The notes under the pieces were generated by a model. That model ran no database searches, was not told the DNA's origin, and saw only the letters and a list, made by a program, of their open reading frames with translations. From Vulcanimicrobiia bacterium (GTDB lineage: Bacteria; Eremiobacterota; Eremiobacteria; Baltobacterales; Baltobacteraceae): a stretch of DNA of 14,007 bases. Below, piece by piece: positions 1 through 6,110 of this stretch. The stretch's first letter is position 1. Every line of letters starts with the position of its first letter. Both the position numbers and the translations under genes were made by a program. The stretch is taken from assembly GCA_024281135.1 (NCBI GenBank), contig JAMXLG010000337.1:1-14007 (forward strand), read 5' to 3'.

Positions 1-8
1 CGGCAACG

Positions 9-1550
9 ATGAGCGCACTGACTAAGACGACGACAAAACCGGATCTACGAATCATGCTCTCCTCAGAACGGGCGCGAAGCGCTGGCGTTGCGGTTTTGGG
101 CGCGATCCTCCTGGCACTCGCATTCCCACGGCCCGGCATCGCCGCGTTTGCCCCGCTCGGGGCCGCCGCGCTGTTCTTGGCCTGGGAAGGCGCTTCCTGG
201 AAACGCTCCTTCGCGCTCGGATGGTTCGCCGGATGGATCTTTTTCACTATCAGTTTCTGGTGGTGGACCACGACGATCCAAACGGAAGTCGGCTCCCTCG
301 CTTACGTCGCGGTCGTCGTCGCGGCCGCAATCGAAGCGCTCGCGTTCGCGGCTGCCGCACTGCTCGGTTGGGTTGCGCGCACCCGCGCTCTGCCTGCGCT
401 CGCACCGCTGGGGGCGGCAGCCGGATTTGCTGTGATGGAGTGGGCGCGGTCGATCGGACCGCTCGGCGTGCCGTTCGCGCAGCTGGGATATACGCAAGCC
501 GGCACACCGCTTCGCGCGCTTGCTGCGTACATCGGCGCAAACGGCGTCACGTTTGTGTTGTGCGCGATCGGCGCGTATGCCGCGTATGCAATCGCACACC
601 GGACATGGCGCGCGTTTACGATCGCCGTCGCGTGTATCGTTGTTGCTACGGCGAGCGCGTGGATCGCCTGGCCCGCGCGCACGTTGCCGCCGCCGTCAAT
701 TCCGGTTGCGGCCGTGCAAGGCAATATCACGCAGTCACTCAAATGGCAGCCCGGCGCACTGCAGGAGGCCGTCGACCGGTACGTGTCGATGACGCAAATC
801 GCGCTCGCGGATCATCCGAAATTGATCGTGTGGCCCGAAACGGTCATTGCGATCGCGAATGCCGGATTGAATCAACGACCCGATCTGTTGGATGCATTCA
901 CGGATCTTGCTCGCCGGGGTAACGCGACGCTCGTTGCCGGAAGCCTCAACGTGCGCGAAAACGCGTTTTACAACAGCCTGTTCATCTTCACGCCGCAAGG
1001 CTTGACGGGTACGTATGATAAGCGGCAACTCGTTCCGTTTGCGGAGCATTTTCCGGGACAGAAGTGGCTGTGGTGGTTGCCCTATATCGGTGAGTTGAAC
1101 GGACACTTTGCCGAAGGCAACGGTACCATCGTCTTTCCGACCTCGGCAGGCATCACGATCGGCCCGTTGATTTGCTGGGAATCGGCGTTCGGTGACCTCG
1201 CACATGCGCAGGTTAGCAGCGGCGCGCAAGTGCTCGTCGTAGCGACGGACGATGCGTGGTTCGGTGCGACCTCAGGTCCGTATCAACACGCGCAGATCGC
1301 GCAACTACGCGCGATCGAAGCGGGAGCGTACGTCGTCCGCGCAGCGGCGACCGGCATTAGCGGCATCATAGCACCGGATGGTACATGGCAATCGCGCGCG
1401 GCGCTCGAGGAACAGAGAGTCGTATACGGCAACGTTGCCAAACCGGTTGGTTCGGTCTTCTCGCATATCGGACCGACGCGCGTGTGGATCGGAATGATCC
1501 TGCTCTACTTGATCGTGATCTTCATGCCAAGGAGGGGCAGTGCGCTTTAA
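9..1550 (+). CDS. lnt: Apolipoprotein N-acyltransferase
   Basis: Transfers a third acyl chain from phospholipid to the N-terminal cysteine of lipoproteins, the last step of lipoprotein maturation, in the inner membrane. The N-terminal half (about residues 25-225) is a run of hydrophobic segments. The C-terminal half is a nitrilase (carbon-nitrogen hydrolase) domain with the expected catalytic triad: Glu277 in VWPET, Lys338 in TYDKRQLVPF and Cys389 in LICWES, followed by the family motif DDAWFG near 414-419. A last membrane segment lies near 491-507. The length of 513 residues is normal for Lnt. The start is uncertain: the frame is open to the window edge, Met16 (position 54) is an alternative, and no ribosome binding site is visible. 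Bases 9-12 (ATGA) would allow overlap with an upstream gene ending at 12. The 3' end overlaps the next gene by 11 bases, which suggests an operon. Confidence 0.95.
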   Translation: MSALTKTTTKPDLRIMLSSERARSAGVAVLGAILLALAFPRPGIAAFAPLGAAALFLAWEGASWKRSFALGWFAGWIFFTISFWWWTTTIQTEVGSLAYVAVVVAAAIEALAFAAAALLGWVARTRALPALAPLGAAAGFAVMEWARSIGPLGVPFAQLGYTQAGTPLRALAAYIGANGVTFVLCAIGAYAAYAIAHRTWRAFTIAVACIVVATASAWIAWPARTLPPPSIPVAAVQGNITQSLKWQPGALQEAVDRYVSMTQIALADHPKLIVWPETVIAIANAGLNQRPDLLDAFTDLARRGNATLVAGSLNVRENAFYNSLFIFTPQGLTGTYDKRQLVPFAEHFPGQKWLWWLPYIGELNGHFAEGNGTIVFPTSAGITIGPLICWESAFGDLAHAQVSSGAQVLVVATDDAWFGATSGPYQHAQIAQLRAIEAGAYVVRAAATGISGIIAPDGTWQSRAALEEQRVVYGNVAKPVGSVFSHIGPTRVWIGMILLYLIVIFMPRRGSAL

Positions 1551-2097
1551 ATTCGGATGGAAAACGGCCGCGTGGATCGCGGGAGCGGCGTTGCTCGTGT
1601 ACGTCGTCGTCGAAGTGATTCTTGCAGGCCGCGGAACGCCGCCGCTGCCGTCAAGTCAAAACGGGATTACACTGCACGGCGGTCACGTGCAAGGCAATCG
1701 CATCTCAACGAAGTCATGGAGTTTCGATTATAAGAGCGCGCAACTCTCACCTGACGGTACGACCGGAACCGTGGAAGGCGTTCGCAACGGCATCGTGTTG
1801 CGAAAAGGCAAACCGTATGCGCGCGTCGCCGCCGAACATATCAGCATTGACACGCAGTCGTTAAACTTTACCGCACTCGGCAAAGTACACGTCGACCTCA
1901 TCAACGATCCGCAACACAAGTCGTTCGATACGGATCTCGTGATCTGGACCAACGGTGCGAAGTTGCTGCGCATGGATCATCCGAGTTACGTGCATTCCGG
2001 CGACCAGACGCTCAAGCTGCAAAGCGTGACAATCAACTTCGATACCGGTCAGATCCACCTGGGGGGCATCACCGGAGGGGTGCGGATCAAGAAATAA
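1540..2097 (+). CDS. lptC: LptC-like LPS export protein
   Basis: Probable LptC/YrbK-family protein, the bitopic inner-membrane component that passes lipopolysaccharide from the LptB2FG transporter to the periplasmic bridge. The 185-residue product has one N-terminal membrane anchor (about residues 9-29) after a short basic segment. A periplasmic beta-rich part follows with the layout typical of LptC: a glycine-rich strand (ITLHGGHVQG), a repeated pattern of strands, and an end with FDTGQIHLGG. The start is GTG at 1540, supported by a strong AGGAGG at 1530-1535. It overlaps the end of lnt by 11 bases, so the two are probably translationally coupled. LptC proteins are poorly conserved, so the assignment rests on topology, size, strand pattern and context. 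An LptA-like protein fused to a membrane anchor is the alternative. Confidence 0.75.
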   Translation: MRFKFGWKTAAWIAGAALLVYVVVEVILAGRGTPPLPSSQNGITLHGGHVQGNRISTKSWSFDYKSAQLSPDGTTGTVEGVRNGIVLRKGKPYARVAAEHISIDTQSLNFTALGKVHVDLINDPQHKSFDTDLVIWTNGAKLLRMDHPSYVHSGDQTLKLQSVTINFDTGQIHLGGITGGVRIKK

Positions 2098-2115
2098 GCG
2101 CTCCCTGAAGCGCTT
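2096..2115. other. Small perfect inverted repeat after lptC
   Basis: AAGCGCT (2096-2102) and AGCGCTT (2109-2115) form a perfect 7-bp stem with a 6-base loop, beginning at the lptC stop codon and ending before the lipoprotein gene. There is no downstream T-run, so it is not a classical intrinsic terminator. It could be a weak attenuator or an mRNA stability element. It covers a possible TTG start at 2114 of the next gene, which is one reason to prefer the ATG at 2141. Confidence 0.3.
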
Positions 2116-2140
2116 GGCTGCTTTGACCGATACTCATGGC

Positions 2141-2650
2141 ATGCGCAGACTTCGCCCGCTTCTGACAAGCGCGCTAACGTTGCTTGTCCTAGCCGGGTGC
2201 CACAGAGGCGGCACGGCGGTGGCTGCTTCACCCTCGCTGCCTACGCTAATGATCGACGACCGCGGCATGGTGATGCCGTTCGATGAAGTCGTCACGAAAA
2301 TCGCCTATCGGCCGTGGGTTCCGATGAGCGCCCAAGTGTTGAAGTTCGCGGTCATACCCCCGCTTGGCGATCAGGATACGCCGGCTCACCGCGGCGTCGC
2401 AATTGAATACGAAGACAACCACGTCGCGTGGCTGCTCTCGCAGTGGCCGAAGCAGAACTTCACGCTATTATTTTTGAAAGGGCAAGACATTGCGTACTCG
2501 CCTTGCGTGGTCGCGCATTACAAGCCCGACGGCGTTGCATGGACAACGCGAGGCAAACTCGCGATGACGCTGCAGCCAGATGGGAGCGTTTCTGCCAAGG
2601 CGGTTGAGGCAGAAGCACGGCGGCTGATTGCCGCCGGCGCCTGCAAATAA
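2141..2650 (+). CDS. Predicted lipoprotein, unknown function
   Basis: I do not recognise this family. The 169-residue product starts with a clear lipoprotein signal peptide: basic MRRLRP, a hydrophobic stretch, and the lipobox LAGC with Cys20 as the lipidated residue. The mature part is soluble, mixed alpha/beta in appearance, and contains the segments YEDNHVAWLLSQWPKQ and VAHYKPDGVAWTTRGKLAM. Two further cysteines (in SPCVV and at the GACK terminus) could form a disulfide. The reading frame extends upstream to TTG at 2114. I chose ATG 2141 because it gives a canonical signal peptide, although no good ribosome binding site is visible for either. It lies 43 bases after the LptC-like gene, so an envelope role is plausible. 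It converges on the KGG gene with only 4 bases between stop codons. Confidence 0.75.
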   Translation: MRRLRPLLTSALTLLVLAGCHRGGTAVAASPSLPTLMIDDRGMVMPFDEVVTKIAYRPWVPMSAQVLKFAVIPPLGDQDTPAHRGVAIEYEDNHVAWLLSQWPKQNFTLLFLKGQDIAYSPCVVAHYKPDGVAWTTRGKLAMTLQPDGSVSAKAVEAEARRLIAAGACK

Positions 2651-2654
2651 TCCG

Positions 2655-2987
2655 CTATTCTTCCGTTTCCGGTTCGGTGCCGGGCTCTTCGAGTTTTTTC
2701 TTGGCTTCGGCGATCAGTTTTTTGACTTTTTGACCGCCCTTGTGGCCGATTTCTTCGTAAAAGTCGGGTCCGTACTTGTCCTTAACGACCTTCCCGCCTT
2801 TTTGACCGATCGACTCGTAAAATTCAACGCCATGGCGATCACGTGTCGCCTTGCCGCCTTTTCGGCCGATCTCCTCGTAGAACGTTGAACCGTAGCGATC
2901 GCGAACGGTATCTCCGCCCTTCTTGCCGGCTTCACGAACGGACATTTCCTTACGGTCGTCCGCGTCGCCGCCTTTTTTCTCAGCCAT
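2655..2987 (-). CDS. KGG-repeat stress hydrophilin (GsiB/LEA1-like), long paralogue
   Basis: Very hydrophilic, charged, glycine-rich 110-residue protein of the KGG stress-repeat type (GsiB of Bacillus, YciG-like). Such proteins are general-stress or desiccation hydrophilins. Residues 24-83 hold three complete 20-residue repeats with a GG...R/K-D-R/K-x-G-x-x-FYE-x-IG-x-K pattern. Each ends in a KGG junction, and a fourth partial unit follows. There are no cysteines and no membrane or signal segments. The N-terminal MSVREAG box is shared with the paralogue at 3023-3241. The C-terminus is a lysine/glutamate-rich helix-like tail ending in PETEE. It is probably cotranscribed with that paralogue, which lies 35 bases upstream. 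A GGGAG lies only 2 bases before the ATG, so translation initiation may be weak or start slightly differently. Confidence 0.88.
   Translation of the reverse strand: MAEKKGGDADDRKEMSVREAGKKGGDTVRDRYGSTFYEEIGRKGGKATRDRHGVEFYESIGQKGGKVVKDKYGPDFYEEIGHKGGQKVKKLIAEAKKKLEEPGTEPETEE
2739..2918 (-). repeat. Three tandem 20-residue LEA1-like repeats
   Basis: Three in-frame 60-base units encode residues 24-43, 44-63 and 64-83 of the long KGG protein. Each unit starts with Gly-Gly and keeps G10, F13, Y14, E15, I17, G18 and K20. DNA identity between units is visible but imperfect, so the duplication is old and maintained at protein level. Confidence 0.85.
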
Positions 2988-3022
2988 AACTCCCGATCAT
3001 GGTTACCCGAGATGAATGCGCG

Positions 3023-3241
3023 TTAGGACGAAGAACCAGACTTGCGCTTTGGCTTTTGGCCGCCTTTTTGGCCGATGACTTCGTAGAATGACGGACCATA
3101 CTTGGTCTTGGTGGCTTCACCACCTTTGCGTCCGATCTCTTCGTAGAACTCCGTGCCATACTTAGCTTTCACTCGCTCGCCGCCGCGGCGACCGGCTTCG
3201 CGAACGCTCATACCGCCCTGCGGGTCTTCTTGCATCGCCAT
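3023..3241 (-). CDS. KGG-repeat stress hydrophilin (GsiB/LEA1-like), short paralogue
   Basis: A 72-residue paralogue of the downstream KGG protein. It has a short N-terminus, the shared MSVREAG box (residues 11-17), two complete 20-residue repeats (20-39 and 40-59), a last KGG, and a basic serine-rich tail. The composition is strongly hydrophilic with no cysteine, as expected for a stress hydrophilin. The ATG at 3241 has an AGGTGA 11 bases upstream (bases 3252-3257 on the complementary strand). A second ATG two codons in is possible. It is the first gene of a two-gene - strand unit and is divergent from the amidohydrolase gene at 3324, so the 82-base gap should hold its promoter. Confidence 0.87.
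   Translation of the reverse strand: MAMQEDPQGGMSVREAGRRGGERVKAKYGTEFYEEIGRKGGEATKTKYGPSFYEVIGQKGGQKPKRKSGSSS
3065..3184 (-). repeat. Two tandem 20-residue LEA1-like repeats
   Basis: Two 60-base units encode residues 20-39 and 40-59 of the short KGG protein. They share the register and key residues (GG at 1-2, Y9-G10, F13-Y14-E15, G18, K20) of the repeats in the long paralogue. Confidence 0.85.
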
Positions 3242-3282
3242 TGTGTCTTATTCACCTCGAAAGAAGTATGCGAAGGTACTTA

Positions 3283-3307
3283 TTGCCCGCCCAACCGCTC
3301 GGTAAAC
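3283..3307 (-). promoter_or_regulatory. Possible SigB-like promoter for the KGG genes
   Basis: On the - strand, GTTTAC (3307-3302) is followed after 13 bases by GGGCAA (3288-3283). This resembles the GTTTAA / GGGTAT pattern of SigB-type promoters, which control gsiB in Bacillus. The match is 5/6 and 4/6, about 41 bases before the ATG. It is weak evidence, and nothing in the window shows that this organism has a SigB-like factor. Confidence 0.2.
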
Positions 3308-3323
3308 CAAGGAATTTCCTAGC

Positions 3324-4709
3324 GTGATTACGACGGTTATCGAGAGCGCCACAATCGTTGATGGATCGGGACGGCCTCGATTTTTAACGGACATTGCACT
3401 CTCCGAGGATCGCATTGCGCTCGTCGGTGATTGCTCGGACCGTGAAGCCCGGCGGCGCGTTGATTGCCAAGGAAAAATTGTGGCGCCGGGCTTCATTGAT
3501 GCTTGTTCCCACACCGGTGGGAAGTGGCTCACCGCTTTTCGAGCAAATTCGAAGAGCAGCCAAGGGATCACCGGCGAAATCATGCCGCTATCTGCCGGTC
3601 CCTTCCTCGATGATTGGGCGGAAGACGGCACCGTTCAAGACCTGATAGGCCTAGCGTTGAGGGCCGAACATGGGACTATCGGTTGCTTCCTTGTCGAAAG
3701 CGACGTTCAAAATGCAATAGAAGCCGGCGCTGCGGGCGCATTTATAGATCTTTCGAAAACGCCGCTCGATTCCGCAGTCGCGCTCGCAAGCGTAGCCGCA
3801 AACAGCGGCGCGCCTCGCGTATCCGTGCGCTTGCGCGACAATGGCAGTGACGTCGTAACGGCGATTGATGAAGCGCTCGCGCTAGCGGAACGCGCGAACG
3901 TTCACGTACACATCGACAATCATCACGTCGTCTATCCGCGCGCTAGCGGTCGAATGGAACGAACGCTGGAGCACATCGATCGCGCAAGAACGCGCGGTGC
4001 ATCGATATCATGCGACATCACGCCGTACACCGCGACGTGGATCGAACTTGCGTCGCTTCTGCCCCCCGGCGTCACGCCGGATGCGGTGCGTAACGACGAG
4101 CTCGCGGCCGTCGTTGCATTGGAGATGCAAGCGCGACTCGGCGACATTTGGAATGACCTCATGCTTGCCGAAGTCGGCAGCGAAGAACGGATGGCCTGGT
4201 GCGGGATGCGATTCGATGAGATCGCGCGACAGACGTGGCGCGCGCCCTCGCGCGCGGTCCTCGATTTCATTGCTGCCGAAGGCAATGCTGCGCGCGCGTT
4301 TCACTTTTGTCTGAAAGAAGATGATGTGGCGCTCGCGCTCTCTGCGGATTTCTGCGCCGTCGGCACGTCGGCCGCGGCCTACGGCGGGTACGAGACACCA
4401 TTCGGGTTGATTCACCCGCGCGCGTACGGCACGTTTCCCCGTATCTTCGGACGCTTCGTTCGGCAGCGACGAACCATCGACACGGAAGAGGCTGTGCGCC
4501 GGATGACGTCGCTTCCAGCGACGATCTTTGGGATACGCGACCGGGGCGAAATTCGCGAAGACGCCATTGCGGATATCGTCGTCTTCGACGAGGAACGCTT
4601 TGTCGACACCGCGACATATCTCGAACCTACATCGTTACCGGAAGGACTGCTTCATGTTTTTCGCAGCGGCGTTGACGCTTTCTCTTCAGCTGCAGCGCGC
4701 ATCGTTTGA
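3324..4709 (+). CDS. D-aminoacylase-family amidohydrolase with altered active site
   Basis: A 461-residue member of the amidohydrolase superfamily, closest in motifs to N-acyl-D-amino-acid deacylases. Supporting segments are IVDGSGRPRFLTDIAL (N-terminal beta domain), GKIVAPGFIDACSH (51-63), QGITGEIM (80-87), CDITPYTATWIELASLLPP (230-248), HPRAYGTFPRIFGRFV (364-379) and MTSLPATIFGIRDRGEI to ADIVVFDEERFVD (394-428). Key positions differ from the family as I remember it. The HxH metal motif reads Cys61-x-His63, and the Ser-Asp-Gly that carries the catalytic Asp reads Thr348-Ser349-Ala350. It may therefore act on another substrate, bind metal differently or be inactive. The usual C-terminal strand and GR-rich tail are shortened where the next gene overlaps. 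The start is GTG with AAGGA at 3309-3313. No signal peptide is seen, so it is probably cytoplasmic. Confidence 0.82.
   Translation: MITTVIESATIVDGSGRPRFLTDIALSEDRIALVGDCSDREARRRVDCQGKIVAPGFIDACSHTGGKWLTAFRANSKSSQGITGEIMPLSAGPFLDDWAEDGTVQDLIGLALRAEHGTIGCFLVESDVQNAIEAGAAGAFIDLSKTPLDSAVALASVAANSGAPRVSVRLRDNGSDVVTAIDEALALAERANVHVHIDNHHVVYPRASGRMERTLEHIDRARTRGASISCDITPYTATWIELASLLPPGVTPDAVRNDELAAVVALEMQARLGDIWNDLMLAEVGSEERMAWCGMRFDEIARQTWRAPSRAVLDFIAAEGNAARAFHFCLKEDDVALALSADFCAVGTSAAAYGGYETPFGLIHPRAYGTFPRIFGRFVRQRRTIDTEEAVRRMTSLPATIFGIRDRGEIREDAIADIVVFDEERFVDTATYLEPTSLPEGLLHVFRSGVDAFSSAAARIV
4640..4646 (+). promoter_or_regulatory. Ribosome binding site fixing the BsuPI gene start
   Basis: GGAAGGA lies 7 bases before the ATG at 4654, inside the amidohydrolase coding sequence. 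The reading frame is open further upstream to an ATG at 4528. This site and the hydrophobic start of the product place the true start at 4654. Confidence 0.75.
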
Positions 4710-5319
4710 TATTCTCGATCCGGTCAACATCGAAGTCGTCGCGCATAATCCCGGCAAAGCGCCGGCTAGTGCAACGTTTCCGTCCCCGGCAGAATACGAG
4801 ATCGATCTTTTGCGCGGCTCCGACGTCGTGTGGACGACGATCCGCCCGCAACCGCTCAGCGCCGTTTTTCCGCCGCATCGACGTTCGTTTATGCCGGGAC
4901 CGAGCGTCTTGACCGTCTACATCTGGAACGGCCTCAACGGCGACGGCACTGCGCCCGCGCCCGGTGAGTACACGTTGCGCGCGCGCATGCTGACGAACGG
5001 AACGCAACCGGAAGCGACGATGCCGGTACGCTTTATCAACACTATCCCCGTTGCCGCCGTCGAGAAGCTCAAAGACGGCGACGAGGTAACGATCTCCGGC
5101 ATGCTCGATGGCGGAAAGAATCATCTGACGGACCAGACAGGCACGATAGCGTTGATGCGCAAACTTGCCGCGGCCTCACAGGAAACGATCGCCGTGCGCG
5201 GATACCTGACGACGGCGCCAGATCGCACGAAAGGCTTCTTCGTGGAACGCTGGGCGCCGCTTCCGAAAACTTTTTCTACACCGGTGTCGATTCCGTCACC
5301 GCCCGTTCGACGTCACTAG
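4654..5319 (+). CDS. BsuPI-domain protein with C-terminal OB-like domain
   Basis: Predicted 221-residue protein. Residues 1-13 are a short hydrophobic start that may act as a minimal signal or membrane sequence. Residues about 16-128 resemble the BsuPI domain, named after an intracellular proteinase inhibitor of Bacillus: a beta-sandwich pattern with FDILDPVNIEVVAHNPG, SPAEYEIDLLRGSDVVWT, and a PGEYTLRARM strand. Residues about 135-202 look like a separate small beta-barrel (LKDGDEVTISGMLDGG, LTDQTGTIAL, IAVRGYLTT, GFFVERWAPL), in the style of OB-fold or Nudix-free beta domains. The role is unknown, and few BsuPI-like proteins have a tested function. It overlaps the amidohydrolase by 56 bases in another frame, so the two are probably coupled. 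Its 3' end contains the candidate promoter for the next operon. Confidence 0.78.
   Translation: MFFAAALTLSLQLQRASFDILDPVNIEVVAHNPGKAPASATFPSPAEYEIDLLRGSDVVWTTIRPQPLSAVFPPHRRSFMPGPSVLTVYIWNGLNGDGTAPAPGEYTLRARMLTNGTQPEATMPVRFINTIPVAAVEKLKDGDEVTISGMLDGGKNHLTDQTGTIALMRKLAAASQETIAVRGYLTTAPDRTKGFFVERWAPLPKTFSTPVSIPSPPVRRH
5285..5311 (+). promoter_or_regulatory. Candidate ECF42 promoter of the DGPF-sigma operon
   Basis: TGTCGA (5285-5290) is followed after exactly 17 bases by CGAC (5308-5311), about 40 bases before the first DGPF gene. From memory, ECF42 sigma factors recognise TGTCGA at -35 and CG(A/T)C at -10 in front of their DGPF partner genes, so this fits autoregulation. TGTCGA itself is common here: I see other copies at 784, 3692, 4601, 6112, 6388, 7172 and 11166. 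None of those has CG(A/T)C at the same spacing. The site lies inside the last codons of the BsuPI gene. Confidence 0.55.
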
Positions 5320-5351
5320 CACAACGACACAATGCTAGAGGAGACCGATAG

Positions 5352-5759
5352 ATGCGATTCATGGTCATTGTTAAAGCAACCGCGGACAGCGAGTCCGGGC
5401 GAATCCCGAAGATCGAGGAGTTCGCCGAAATGGGCGCCTTCAACGAGCAACTGATTAAAGCGGGCATTATGCTCGCCGGTGACGGCTTACAACCGAGTTC
5501 GAAGGGTGCTCGCCTTCGCTTCGACGAGGGCCGCGTGACGGTCATCGACGGGCCGTTCGCCGAGACCAAGGAGCTTGTCGCCGGCTTCTGGCTCATCCAG
5601 GCGAAATCGAAGGAAGAGGCAGTCGAGTGGTTTTCGCGCGCGCCCTTCGACCCGGGCGCGGTACTCGAAATTCGTCAGATTTACGAAGCCGAAGATTTCG
5701 GTGACAATTTCCCGCCCGAAATGCGCGCGCAAGAAGAGCGCTTGCGGAGCGGCAGATGA
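5352..5759 (+). CDS. DGPF/YCII-family protein 1
   Basis: A 135-residue YCII-related protein of the DGPF subgroup, a small ferredoxin-like alpha/beta fold. The product begins MRFMVIVKAT, as is typical for this group, and carries the name motif DGPFAETKE at residues 66-74, followed by GFWLIQAKSKEEAVEW and the strand LEIRQIYEAEDF. The biochemical function of DGPF proteins is not established. They are the usual genomic partners and targets of ECF42 sigma factors. A strong GAGGAG (5338-5343) lies 8 bases before the ATG. The stop overlaps the start of the second DGPF gene (ATGA at 5756-5759), so the three genes to 7364 form an operon. Confidence 0.93.
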   Translation: MRFMVIVKATADSESGRIPKIEEFAEMGAFNEQLIKAGIMLAGDGLQPSSKGARLRFDEGRVTVIDGPFAETKELVAGFWLIQAKSKEEAVEWFSRAPFDPGAVLEIRQIYEAEDFGDNFPPEMRAQEERLRSGR

Positions 5760-6106
5760 AAGTCGTCTCGATCTATCGGATCAAGCCGGATGCCGCTCAA
5801 TCACCACCGACGCCGGAGATGATGGCGAATATGGGTGCGCTCATCGACGAAATGAAGACGGCCGGCGTCCTCATCGATACGGGCGGTATCATTCCGAACG
5901 GCATCACCGCACGCGTTCGCGCGAACGGCAACGGATCGTTCAACGTCACCGACGGTCCGTTCACCGAAACGAAAGAAATTGTCGGCGGCTTTGCCGTATT
6001 CGAGGTTGCATCGAAAGATGAACTCTTGAAGTGGACCGAGCGGTTTCTTTCGCTGACCGGAACGGGTGAATGCGAACTCATCGAGGTGACGGGTCCACCC
6101 GAATAG
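5756..6106 (+). CDS. DGPF/YCII-family protein 2
   Basis: A 116-residue second YCII-related protein with the DGPF motif at the same residues as its neighbour (DGPFTETKE, 66-74). It is diverged elsewhere: it starts MKVVSIYRIK, has a GGIIPNG segment in place of the GDGLQPS of protein 1, and ends CELIEVTGPPE. The two are paralogues and may form a heteromer, which is inference. It begins within the ATGA overlap with the first DGPF gene and ends 4 bases before the sigma factor gene, so translation of all three is probably coupled. Confidence 0.92.
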   Translation: MKVVSIYRIKPDAAQSPPTPEMMANMGALIDEMKTAGVLIDTGGIIPNGITARVRANGNGSFNVTDGPFTETKEIVGGFAVFEVASKDELLKWTERFLSLTGTGECELIEVTGPPE

Positions 6107-6110
6107 CAGA

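Noticed and set aside
63..599. Long open frames on the - strand opposite lnt (and similar ones opposite 9845-10858, 11075-11827 and 11897-12595)
   Set aside because: They mirror the real genes, are rich in Arg and lack recognisable motifs or ribosome binding sites. They are expected in GC-rich DNA.
2655..3241. Repetitive DNA considered as a CRISPR-like or satellite array
   Set aside because: The repeats are in-frame 60-base coding units of two hydrophilin genes, with no spacers of constant length and no cas genes.
4528..4653. Longer version of the BsuPI gene from ATG 4528
   Set aside because: The extra 42 residues are arginine/serine-rich shadow translation of the amidohydrolase, and a well-placed ribosome binding site supports 4654.
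5316..5338. Inverted repeat CTAGC / GCTAG before the first DGPF gene
   Set aside because: Only 5 bp with a 13-base loop and touching the ribosome binding site. Too weak to call an operator or riboswitch.
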